Positions 11,031 to 18,023 of a DNA stretch of 31,782 bases are shown piece by piece. Numbering within the stretch: position 1 is the first letter of the stretch; each line of letters starts with the position of its first letter. The stretch is from Erythrobacteraceae bacterium CCH12-C2 (GTDB taxonomy: Bacteria > Pseudomonadota > Alphaproteobacteria > Sphingomonadales > Sphingomonadaceae), in the NCBI GenBank assembly GCA_001556995.1, contig LSKF01000077.1:1-31782 (forward strand). The letters run 5' to 3'. Below the pieces are notes generated by a model that was not told the origin of the DNA, did not search any database, and was given only the letters and a program-made list of their open reading frames with translations. The position numbers and the translations under genes were made by a program.

Positions 11031-12395
11031 ATGATCGACACCGCCGTTCTGCGCGACGGGCTGGCCCGCGTCTGCCAGCGCGCAGGGATTGGCGCGCTGA
11101 CGGGGGAGCCGCAGCGGCTGACCGGCGGGGCGGTGATGGAGAGTTGGCGGTTTGAGGCTGCGGGTGAGCCATTCGTGCTGCGCCGCGCGCCGAGCCTCGC
11201 CTTCATGGAGGGGCGGCCTTATGGGCACGCGGTCGAGGCGGCGCTGAACGAGGCGGCCCGCGCCAAGGGCGTGACCGCGCCGGAAGTGGTGGCGGTGCTG
11301 GAGGAGGCTGACGGGCTGGGCTCGGGCTTCGTGATGCGCGCGCTGCCGGGGACGGCTGATCCCAAGGTCATTCTCGGTTGCGACGATCCCGATGGGTTGC
11401 TGCGACGGGCCGCTCGCGATCTGGCGCGGATCCACTCGCTGCGGCAGGCCGACGTGCCCGAGTGCGTGCCGGTGATGGACTATCGCGCCGCCATCGCGGA
11501 ATTGAAGCAGCAGTTCATGGACGCGGGCGGCGACCGTCCGATCATTGCGCTCGGCCTCAGGTGGCTGGAGGACAATTGCCCTTCGCAGGTCGAGCCGGTG
11601 CTCAACCACGGCGATTACCGGATGGGCAACCTGCTGGTCGAAGGCTCCTCCCTGACGGGGGTGCTCGACTGGGAGATCGCCCATTTCGGAGACCGCCACG
11701 AGGACCTCGCCTTCGGCTGCATGGCGGTGTGGCGCTTCGCCCGCTACGATCGGCCCGCGCTGGGGCTGGGGAGCATCGAAGACTACATCGCCGCCTACGA
11801 GGCCGAGGCGGGCGTCACCATCGACCCTGCGCGTTTCCGCTTCTGGACGATCTACCGCACCGCGTGGTGGGCGCTCGGGTGCCTCAAGATGGCCGCCCAA
11901 TGGCGCTCGGGCGCGGACCGGATGCTCGAACGCGTGGTGATCTCGCGGCGGACCAGCGAGCAGGAGCTCGATCTGCTGCTGCTGCTGGAGGAGGATGCGC
12001 CGGAGGCGGAGCGGGCCCGTCTCTTGCCGCCCAAACTCTTCGCGATGCCGAGCTGGCCGGGCGAGGCGTCGGACCGTGAAATCGTGCAGGCCGTGCGCGA
12101 ATGGCTCGAAAGCTTGAAGGACAAGGGCAGCGGGCATGACCGCTTCCAGCTCGCCGTCGCCCGCAATGCGCTTGGCATGGTCGTTCGTAACATGACGTTC
12201 CTGCCTGCTGTATGGGATCGCACGCTGGCGGCGATGATCCTCACAGGCGACCTCACTTTGAACGACGAACACCTGCTGGCGAAACTGCGCTTCGAGGCTT
12301 TGACCAAGCTAGAGGCTGACGTCCCGAAATATCCGGCGCTCAAAGCCGCTCGCAAGACGTGGCCGGGCCATGCGGAAGCTGAGGAAGAGGAATAG
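11031..12395 (+). CDS. APH-fold acyl-CoA kinase (LvaA/ACAD10-type) with C-terminal LvaB-like domain
   Basis: The 454-residue protein starts with a phosphotransferase domain of the aminoglycoside phosphotransferase fold (about residues 1-335). It carries the catalytic loop HGDYRMGN (His193, Asp195, Asn200) and the metal-binding Asp213 in VLDWEIAHFGD. This subgroup phosphorylates the hydroxyl of hydroxyacyl-CoAs (P. putida LvaA; the kinase domain of human ACAD10/11) rather than antibiotics. The last 110 residues (about 345-454), including DRFQLAVARNALGMVVRNM, resemble the small partner LvaB/DUF6285 fused to the kinase; that match is from memory. The frame is open back to 10632, but ATG 11031 has GGGAG upstream and a sensible N-terminus. 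The acyl-CoA dehydrogenase starts two bases after the stop, so the two are translationally coupled. The substrate is inferred. Confidence 0.82.
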   Translation: MIDTAVLRDGLARVCQRAGIGALTGEPQRLTGGAVMESWRFEAAGEPFVLRRAPSLAFMEGRPYGHAVEAALNEAARAKGVTAPEVVAVLEEADGLGSGFVMRALPGTADPKVILGCDDPDGLLRRAARDLARIHSLRQADVPECVPVMDYRAAIAELKQQFMDAGGDRPIIALGLRWLEDNCPSQVEPVLNHGDYRMGNLLVEGSSLTGVLDWEIAHFGDRHEDLAFGCMAVWRFARYDRPALGLGSIEDYIAAYEAEAGVTIDPARFRFWTIYRTAWWALGCLKMAAQWRSGADRMLERVVISRRTSEQELDLLLLLEEDAPEAERARLLPPKLFAMPSWPGEASDREIVQAVREWLESLKDKGSGHDRFQLAVARNALGMVVRNMTFLPAVWDRTLAAMILTGDLTLNDEHLLAKLRFEALTKLEADVPKYPALKAARKTWPGHAEAEEEE

Positions 12396-12397
12396 AC

Positions 12398-13684
12398 ATG
12401 GACTTCGCCATCCCCGCCGACCTGCAAGCCTATCTCGATGAACTCGACGCCTTCATCGCCGCCGAGATCAAGCCGCTGGAGAGCCAAGACGACAATATCC
12501 GCTTCTTCGACCACCGCCGCGAACACGCGCGCACCGATTGGGAGCGCGGGGGGCTGCCCCGGCACGAGTGGGAGGAACTGCTCAAGGAAGCCACCCGCCG
12601 CGCCGACAAGGCGGGACATTGGCGCTTCTCCGCGCCCAAACGCTATGGCGGCAAGGATGGCAGCAACCTATGGATGGCGGTGATCCGCGAGCACTTTGCA
12701 CGCAAAGGCTTGGGTCTGCACAATGACTTGCAGAACGAGCACAGCATCGTCGGCAACTTCCCCTTTGTCAGCATGTTCGACCAGTGGGGCACGGAAGAGC
12801 AGAAGCAGGAATTCATCCTCGGCGGGTTTGAACGCACGCGGCGCATCGCCTTTGGCCTCACCGAACCGGATCACGGATCGGACGCCACGCACATGGAAAC
12901 CCACGCGGTGCGCGAGACCCGTGACGGGGTCGATGGCTGGCTCATCAACGGCGAGAAAATGTGGATCACCGGGATGCACGTCGCCACCCACTGCGCGATG
13001 TTCGCGCGCACTTCGGGCAAGGCGGGCGATGCGAGCGGGATCACCTGTTTCCTCGTCCCCAACCCCACCGAGGGCCTCAAGATCGAGGAGTGGATGTGGA
13101 CCTTCAACATGCCCACCGATCACCCGCGCCTCAGCGTCACCAACGTGTGGGTGCCCGATAACGCGATCCTCGGCGTGGAAGGTCGCGGCCTCGCGCTCGC
13201 ACAAAGCTTCGTCCACCAGAACCGCATCCGGCAGGCGGCGAGTTCCTGCGGCGCGGCGCTCTATTGCATCGATGAGAGCGTGAAATATGCCCGGACACGC
13301 AAGCCCTTCGGCGAGGAATTGGCGCGCAATCAGGCGATCCAGTTCCCGCTGGTGGAGCTGGCGACGCAGGCGGAGATGCTGCGCCTGCTGATCTTCAAGA
13401 CCGCGTGGGAGATGGACAACATGCCCCACGAACAGATTGAACGCACGATCTCGGACAAGGTGAGCATGTGCAATTACTGGGCGAACCGCCTCGTCTGCGA
13501 GGCGGCGGACCGGGCGATGCAGGTCCACGGCGGCATCGGCTATTCGCGCCACAAGCCGTTCGAGCACATCTACCGCCACCACCGCCGCTACCGGATCACC
13601 GAAGGCTCGGAGGAGATTCAGATGCGCAAGGTGGGGGCGTATCTGTTCGGGTATTTGGGGCCGAAGCGGGGGATGTACGGGTAG
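12398..13684 (+). CDS. Acyl-CoA dehydrogenase family protein (LvaC/ACAD11-like)
   Basis: A complete 428-residue FAD-dependent acyl-CoA dehydrogenase fold protein. Visible family signatures are the flavin-contacting GLTEPDHGSDATHM, the beta-domain segment NGEKMWITGMHVATHC, and near the C-terminus QVHGGIGYSRHKPFEHIYR followed by RITEGSEEIQMRKVGA. The length exceeds that of short-chain fatty acid enzymes (about 380) and fits the ACAD10/11 and LvaC group. With the upstream kinase, the likely role is converting a 4-phosphoacyl-CoA to an enoyl-CoA that enters beta-oxidation. A GAGGAAGAGGAA ribosome binding site lies in the tail of the kinase gene. A palindromic repeat starts three bases after the stop. 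An ordinary electron-transfer-flavoprotein-linked dehydrogenase for branched acyl-CoAs is the alternative. Confidence 0.88.
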   Translation: MDFAIPADLQAYLDELDAFIAAEIKPLESQDDNIRFFDHRREHARTDWERGGLPRHEWEELLKEATRRADKAGHWRFSAPKRYGGKDGSNLWMAVIREHFARKGLGLHNDLQNEHSIVGNFPFVSMFDQWGTEEQKQEFILGGFERTRRIAFGLTEPDHGSDATHMETHAVRETRDGVDGWLINGEKMWITGMHVATHCAMFARTSGKAGDASGITCFLVPNPTEGLKIEEWMWTFNMPTDHPRLSVTNVWVPDNAILGVEGRGLALAQSFVHQNRIRQAASSCGAALYCIDESVKYARTRKPFGEELARNQAIQFPLVELATQAEMLRLLIFKTAWEMDNMPHEQIERTISDKVSMCNYWANRLVCEAADRAMQVHGGIGYSRHKPFEHIYRHHRRYRITEGSEEIQMRKVGAYLFGYLGPKRGMYG

Positions 13685-13687
13685 TTT

Positions 13688-13757
13688 CGTCACCCCGGCG
13701 CAGGCCGGGGCCCAGAGGCGACGGCGAAGCTGGGTCCCGGCCTGCGCCGGGATGACG
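13688..13757. repeat. Palindromic intergenic repeat, copy 1
   Basis: Two 28-base arms (13688-13715 and 13730-13757) form a near-perfect inverted repeat around a 14-base loop. The left arm starts CGTCACCCCGGCGCAGGCC and the right arm ends GCGCCGGGATGACG, with two mismatches, one of which is a wobble in RNA. It begins three bases after the acyl-CoA dehydrogenase stop and probably also acts as its transcription end. The arm length and outer sequence are shared with the copy at 17201-17282. GTCATCCC-type palindromes of this kind are common between genes in sphingomonads and relatives. Confidence 0.85.
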
Positions 13758-13778
13758 GGATGATGTCCTATTCGACAA

Positions 13779-13807
13779 ATGACATATGTGACCGCTGGCA
13801 ATATTCT
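13779..13807 (+). promoter_or_regulatory. Candidate promoter of the propeller-amidohydrolase gene
   Basis: ATGACA at 13779-13784 and TATTCT at 13802-13807 are separated by 17 bases and match the housekeeping hexamers at 5 of 6 and 4 of 6 positions. The predicted start lies about 36 bases before the ATG at 13850. The site falls just outside the palindromic repeat. Assigned by eye. Confidence 0.4.
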
Positions 13808-13849
13808 TTCGCCCCGCTAGTCTCCCGCGCCAACAGAGGGAGAATTTCC

Positions 13850-16800
13850 ATGCGCCATATCGCCGCCGCCCTGCTTGCCGGGGCCGCCTGCATTGCCACA
13901 CCACTCGCCGCCCAGACCAAGGGCAAGGACGCCAAGGCCGACGACAAGTGGAGCGTCGAGGCGCCCAAGGGCGCGGTGATCAAGCAGGTGCCGATCAAGA
14001 CCGATGAAGGCACCTGGATGGATGTCGACGTTTCGCCCGATGGTCGGACGCTCGCCTTCACCCTGCTCGGCGACATCTACACCATGCCGATCACCGGCGG
14101 CACGCCCACGCGCATCGCCGAGGGCCTCGCGTGGGACGTCCATCCGCGCTTCTCCCCCGATGGCACGCGCATCGCCTTCACCTCGGACCGCGGCGGCGGG
14201 GACAATATCTGGGTGATGAACACCAACGGATCGGACAAGCGGCAGGTGACCAAGGAGGATTTCCGCCTCCTCAACCAGCCCACATGGTCACCCGATGGCC
14301 GTTTCATCGCCGCCAAGAAGCACTTCACGACCGAGCGTAGCGGGGGGACAGGCGAGATCTGGCTCTACCACGTCAGCGGCGGCGGCGGGGTGCAGGTCGT
14401 CGAGCGCGCCAATGAGCGGCTCCAGAAGGAATTGGGCGAGCCGGTCTTCGCGCCCGATGGCTCGGCGATCTACTACACCCGCAACACAACGCCCGGAAAC
14501 ACCTTCGAATACGCGCAGGACTCGCAGAGCGGCATTTTCGCGATCGAGCGCCACGATCTCGCGACCGGCGAAGTCACCACGGCGGTCGATGGCTATGGCG
14601 GCGCGGTGCGTCCTGCGCCTTCGCCCGATGGGAAGGAACTCGCCTTCGTGCGCCGCGACAAGGACCAGTCGCAGCTATGGGTGAAAGACCTCGCCTCCGG
14701 CCGCGAGCGGATGATTTATGGCAAGCTTGATCTTGATGTGCAGGAGACCTGGGCGATCACCGGGGTCTACCCCAATATGGACTGGTTGCCGGACAGCAGC
14801 GGGATCGTGTTCTGGGCTGGGGGCAAATTGAACCGGGTGAACCGTGATGGCAGCGGCCACGGCGTGATCCCCTTCACCATCAACGACACGCGCGGCGTGG
14901 CCGATGCTCCGCACCCGGTGATCGACGTGGCGCCTTCGACCTTCACCACCGCAATGGCGCGCTTTGCCACGCTCACGCCCGATGGGTCGCGGGTGGTGTT
15001 TGAAAGCCTCGGGCGGCTGCACAGCAAATCGGCGAAAGGCCGCGATGCGCCTGCGCCGCTGACGGGCGATCCCGCTGATGCAGTGGAGGCCTTCCCTGCC
15101 TTCAGCCGCGACGGCAGCCGCCTTGCCTATGTGCGCTGGAATGATGAGACGCTGGGCGAGATCATTCTCGCCGATGCGAGCGGCCAGAACCGCAAGGTGC
15201 TGACCGGGCCGGGGCATTTCGGCAACCTCGCCTTCTCGCCCGATGGCAGCATGGTCGCGTTTGAAAAGCGCAGCGGCGGGTTCATGACCGCTCCGACCTA
15301 TTCGGAAGACGCAGGTATCTACGTAATGCCCACGGATGGCTCGGCCGCGCCGCGCCTTGTCACCCGCGAGGGCGCGAACCCGCAATGGGGCACGGCCAGC
15401 GACCGTCTGTTCATGCTCGCGCGTGACAGGGGCAAGCTGGCGCTGATCTCGACCGACCTCAATGGCGAGGCGAAGCGCGTCCATGCGCGGGGCGATCTTG
15501 CCAATGATCTGCGCATTGCGCCCGATGGCCGCACCATCGCTTTCCGGCAGAATTACGAGGTCTTCGCCATGCCGCTGATTCCCGGCGGCAAGCCCGTGGA
15601 TGTGAGCGAAAAGGGCGGGGCGCTGCCCGTGACCAAGGTCAGCAGCGGCGGCGCGGACTACCTCGGCTGGGCGCGCGGGGGCGAGACGCTGTTCTGGTCG
15701 ATCGGCCCGAGCTTGCAGAGCGCCAACGTCAGTGAATTCTTCGCGCCCTTGCCCAAGGCGGAGGGCGACAAGACCAAGCCCTTCACCCCACCCACCACCG
15801 GCATTCCCTTGGGCGTGACGGTGCAGGCGGCCAAGCCTACGGGCACCACCGTGATCACCGGAGCACGGGTGCTGACCATGCGCGCAGGCCTCGGTGCGGA
15901 TGATGCCGGCGTGATCGAAAACGGCATGATCGTGATCGAAGGCGACCGCATCACCGGGGTCCACGATGCGACGCTTGTGAAGATGACCTTCCCTGAGGGC
16001 ACGCGCTTCATCGACGCGAGCGGCAAGACCATCATGCCCGGCCTCGTCGATGCTCATGCCCATGGGCCCTACGGGGTGGGCGATCTGATCCCGCAGCAGA
16101 ACTGGGCGCTGCTGCAAGATCTGGCCATGGGCGTGACCACCGTGCACAACCCCTCCAGTCAGGCCAGCACCGTGTTCGCCGCGGCCGAGCGCCAGCGCGC
16201 CGGGCTCACGCTGGGCCCGCGCATCTTCTCGACCGGCGAGATCATTTACGGGGCCAAGGCACCCGGGGTCTATGCCCGGATCGACAGCTATGAGGACGCG
16301 CTCGCCCATGTTCGCCGGATCAAGGCGCAGGGCGGCATTTCGGTCAAGAACTACAACCAGCCCCGGCGCGAACAACGCCAGATGGTCGCGCGCGCTGCGG
16401 CGGCGGAGAACATGCTCGTGGTGGCCGAAGGCGGATCGCTGTTCGGGATGGACATGAACCTTGTGGCCGACGGCAATTCCACCCTTGAGCACAATGTGCC
16501 GGTCGACGTGTTCTATGAGGACGTGCTGCAGTTCTTCGGCCAGTCGAACAGCAATTACACGCCGACGCTGGTGGTGACCTATGGTGGCCTCGCCGGTGAT
16601 CCTTATTGGCGGCAGGCGATGGACGTGTTCGATCATCCGCTGATGGTCCACACCCCGCCCAAGGCGCTGTTGGCGGCGACCGGGCGGCGCACGAAGGCCC
16701 CCGAATGGGCCTTTGTCGATGACAACAATGCGCGCGAAGCGAAGAAACTGGCCGAGCGGGGCATCAAGGTCAGCATCGGCGCGCATGGCCAGCAGGCCGG

Positions 16801-17173
16801 GATCGGCGCGCATTGGGAGCTGTGGAGCTTCGCGCGCGGTGGGATGAGCCCGGTTGCAGCTTTGAAGGCGGGGACGATCACCTCGGCCCAGTCGCTCGGG
16901 ATGGCGAAGGACATCGGCAGCATCGAGCCGGGCAAGCTGGCGGACCTCGTGATCCTGTCAGCCGATCCCAGCGTCGACATCGCCAACTCGGACAATATCG
17001 AGCAGGTGATGCTGGGCGGGCGGCTGTATGACGCCAAGACGCTGAACGAAGTCGGCACCGGCAGTGCCACGCGCAAGCCCTATTGGTGGGAAGCCAACGG
17101 CGGCAATGGCGCAGGCGGATCGGCGGCGGCGACGTCGGACGGTCTGGGCCATGCCGATGGGGATGATGGGTAA
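13850..17173 (+). CDS. Secreted TolB-type beta-propeller / amidohydrolase fusion protein
   Basis: The 1107-residue protein starts with a signal peptide (MRHIAAALLAGAACIATPLA, cleavage likely near AAQ). Residues about 50-620 hold repeated propeller blades of the PD40/TolB type, recognised by recurrent SPDG- and FSPDGTRIAF-like motifs. Residues about 665-1075 form an amidohydrolase domain: GKTIMPGLVDAHAHG supplies His736 and His738, Lys833 is a candidate metal-bridging lysine, and His881 and His979 are further ligand candidates. This architecture occurs in periplasmic or secreted amidohydrolases related to imidazolonepropionase-like and Xaa-Pro dipeptidase enzymes, so peptide or amide hydrolysis is likely but the substrate is unknown. 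The frame is open to 13760; ATG 13850 is preferred for its GAGGGAG site and signal peptide. It is a lone gene between two palindromic repeats. Confidence 0.88.
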   Translation: MRHIAAALLAGAACIATPLAAQTKGKDAKADDKWSVEAPKGAVIKQVPIKTDEGTWMDVDVSPDGRTLAFTLLGDIYTMPITGGTPTRIAEGLAWDVHPRFSPDGTRIAFTSDRGGGDNIWVMNTNGSDKRQVTKEDFRLLNQPTWSPDGRFIAAKKHFTTERSGGTGEIWLYHVSGGGGVQVVERANERLQKELGEPVFAPDGSAIYYTRNTTPGNTFEYAQDSQSGIFAIERHDLATGEVTTAVDGYGGAVRPAPSPDGKELAFVRRDKDQSQLWVKDLASGRERMIYGKLDLDVQETWAITGVYPNMDWLPDSSGIVFWAGGKLNRVNRDGSGHGVIPFTINDTRGVADAPHPVIDVAPSTFTTAMARFATLTPDGSRVVFESLGRLHSKSAKGRDAPAPLTGDPADAVEAFPAFSRDGSRLAYVRWNDETLGEIILADASGQNRKVLTGPGHFGNLAFSPDGSMVAFEKRSGGFMTAPTYSEDAGIYVMPTDGSAAPRLVTREGANPQWGTASDRLFMLARDRGKLALISTDLNGEAKRVHARGDLANDLRIAPDGRTIAFRQNYEVFAMPLIPGGKPVDVSEKGGALPVTKVSSGGADYLGWARGGETLFWSIGPSLQSANVSEFFAPLPKAEGDKTKPFTPPTTGIPLGVTVQAAKPTGTTVITGARVLTMRAGLGADDAGVIENGMIVIEGDRITGVHDATLVKMTFPEGTRFIDASGKTIMPGLVDAHAHGPYGVGDLIPQQNWALLQDLAMGVTTVHNPSSQASTVFAAAERQRAGLTLGPRIFSTGEIIYGAKAPGVYARIDSYEDALAHVRRIKAQGGISVKNYNQPRREQRQMVARAAAAENMLVVAEGGSLFGMDMNLVADGNSTLEHNVPVDVFYEDVLQFFGQSNSNYTPTLVVTYGGLAGDPYWRQAMDVFDHPLMVHTPPKALLAATGRRTKAPEWAFVDDNNAREAKKLAERGIKVSIGAHGQQAGIGAHWELWSFARGGMSPVAALKAGTITSAQSLGMAKDIGSIEPGKLADLVILSADPSVDIANSDNIEQVMLGGRLYDAKTLNEVGTGSATRKPYWWEANGGNGAGGSAAATSDGLGHADGDDG

Positions 17174-17200
17174 CGCAAGCCCCGTCACTTCACCCAATTC

Positions 17201-17282
17201 CGTCACCCCAGCGAAAGCTGGGGCCTAGGGCCTCATAGTGCAGCGCTTGCCGCTCTAGGTCCCAGCTTTCGCTGGGATGACG
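17201..17282. repeat. Palindromic intergenic repeat, copy 2
   Basis: Arms 17201-17228 and 17255-17282 are each 28 bases, complementary apart from two positions, around a 26-base loop. The left arm begins CGTCACCCCAGCGAAAGC. It has the same arm length and the same outer bases (CGTCACCCC...GGGATGACG) as copy 1, but the inner stem is changed in a compensated way (GGCGCAGGCC against AGCGAAAGCT), so pairing is kept. It lies between the convergent amidohydrolase and fliA genes and could stop transcription from both sides. Confidence 0.85.
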
Positions 17283-17300
17283 GGTATTCTGCCGTGACCA

Positions 17301-18023
17301 TCACGGAGCCTCCATCAACCCCCGCAGGTCCTTCAGCGCCTTGGCGCGCAGCTGGTGGACGCGGGGCACGCTGACTTCGAGCACCGCAGCGATTTCGGTA
17401 AGGTGCAGTTCCTCGACGAAGAACAGCTGGAGCACCAGCTTCAGCCGGTCGGGAAGCTGCACCATGGCTTGCAGCAGCCGCTCGCGGTCCTCCGCGGCGC
17501 ACAGGGCCTCGAAGGGATCGGGATCGTCGCTGGCGAAGGCGAGGCTGGTTTCGTCATAGGCGTCCTCGATCGGGGTGAGTTTGACGCCTGCCCCCTCGAT
17601 CGCCAGCAATTCGGCATCGCTCACGTCCAGCGCGCGGGCGAGTTCGGCGCGGCTGGGTTCGCGCCCCAGCGCCCCGCGCAGCGCAGCGAGCGCCTGGTCA
17701 TAGGTGCTGCGCTTGGCCCGCGCGGTGCGGCTGGTGGGGGCGACGCGGCGCACTTCATCCAGCATCGCCCCGCGTACCCGGATCTTGGCATAGGCGGCAA
17801 AGCCGTCCTCGGTCGGCCCGGCGTGGCGCTGGGCGCATTCGGTGAGCGCCACGATCCCTGCCTGCACCAGATCCTCGATCTCGAGCCCGTCGCGACCGCG
17901 CCCGTTGACGTGCCACGCGGTGCGGCGGACCAGCGGCAGGAAGCGGCGCACCCGGTCCTCGACCTCGGCGCGCGACGGGGCATAGCGCTGGGCTGCGGCG
18001 AAAGCGCTGTGATCGTGCTTCAT
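17301..18023 (-). CDS. fliA: Flagellar sigma factor, sigma-28 / FliA family
   Basis: This 240-residue sigma-70-family protein directs RNA polymerase to late flagellar promoters. Region 2 is seen in RFLPLVRRTAWHV and LEIEDLVQAGIVALTECAQR, with the conserved GFAAYAKIRVRGAMLDEVR typical of the FliA/WhiG group. Region 3 covers GREPSRAELARALDVSDAEL, and region 4 has the helix-turn-helix LHLTEIAAVLEVSVPRVHQL. Length and region order fit FliA. Its start overlaps the flhA stop by four bases (ATGA), so the two are translationally coupled. A sporulation-type or general stress sigma is unlikely given this linkage. Confidence 0.9.
   Translation of the reverse strand: MKHDHSAFAAAQRYAPSRAEVEDRVRRFLPLVRRTAWHVNGRGRDGLEIEDLVQAGIVALTECAQRHAGPTEDGFAAYAKIRVRGAMLDEVRRVAPTSRTARAKRSTYDQALAALRGALGREPSRAELARALDVSDAELLAIEGAGVKLTPIEDAYDETSLAFASDDPDPFEALCAAEDRERLLQAMVQLPDRLKLVLQLFFVEELHLTEIAAVLEVSVPRVHQLRAKALKDLRGLMEAP

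Noticed and set aside
10797..12272. Antisense open frame opposite the kinase gene
   Set aside because: The kinase catalytic motifs and its coupling to the dehydrogenase fix the coding strand.
11031..12395. Aminoglycoside resistance phosphotransferase
   Set aside because: The fold is shared, but the acyl-CoA dehydrogenase partner and the C-terminal extension fit the acyl-CoA kinase subgroup; nothing suggests an antibiotic substrate.
14675..16813. Antisense open frame of 712 codons opposite the amidohydrolase gene
   Set aside because: Shadow of a confidently identified gene; no ribosome site or recognisable motif.
13688..17282. Composite transposon made of the two palindromic repeats around the amidohydrolase gene
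   Set aside because: The repeats are short palindromes with diverged inner sequence and no transposase; independent intergenic repeats are simpler.
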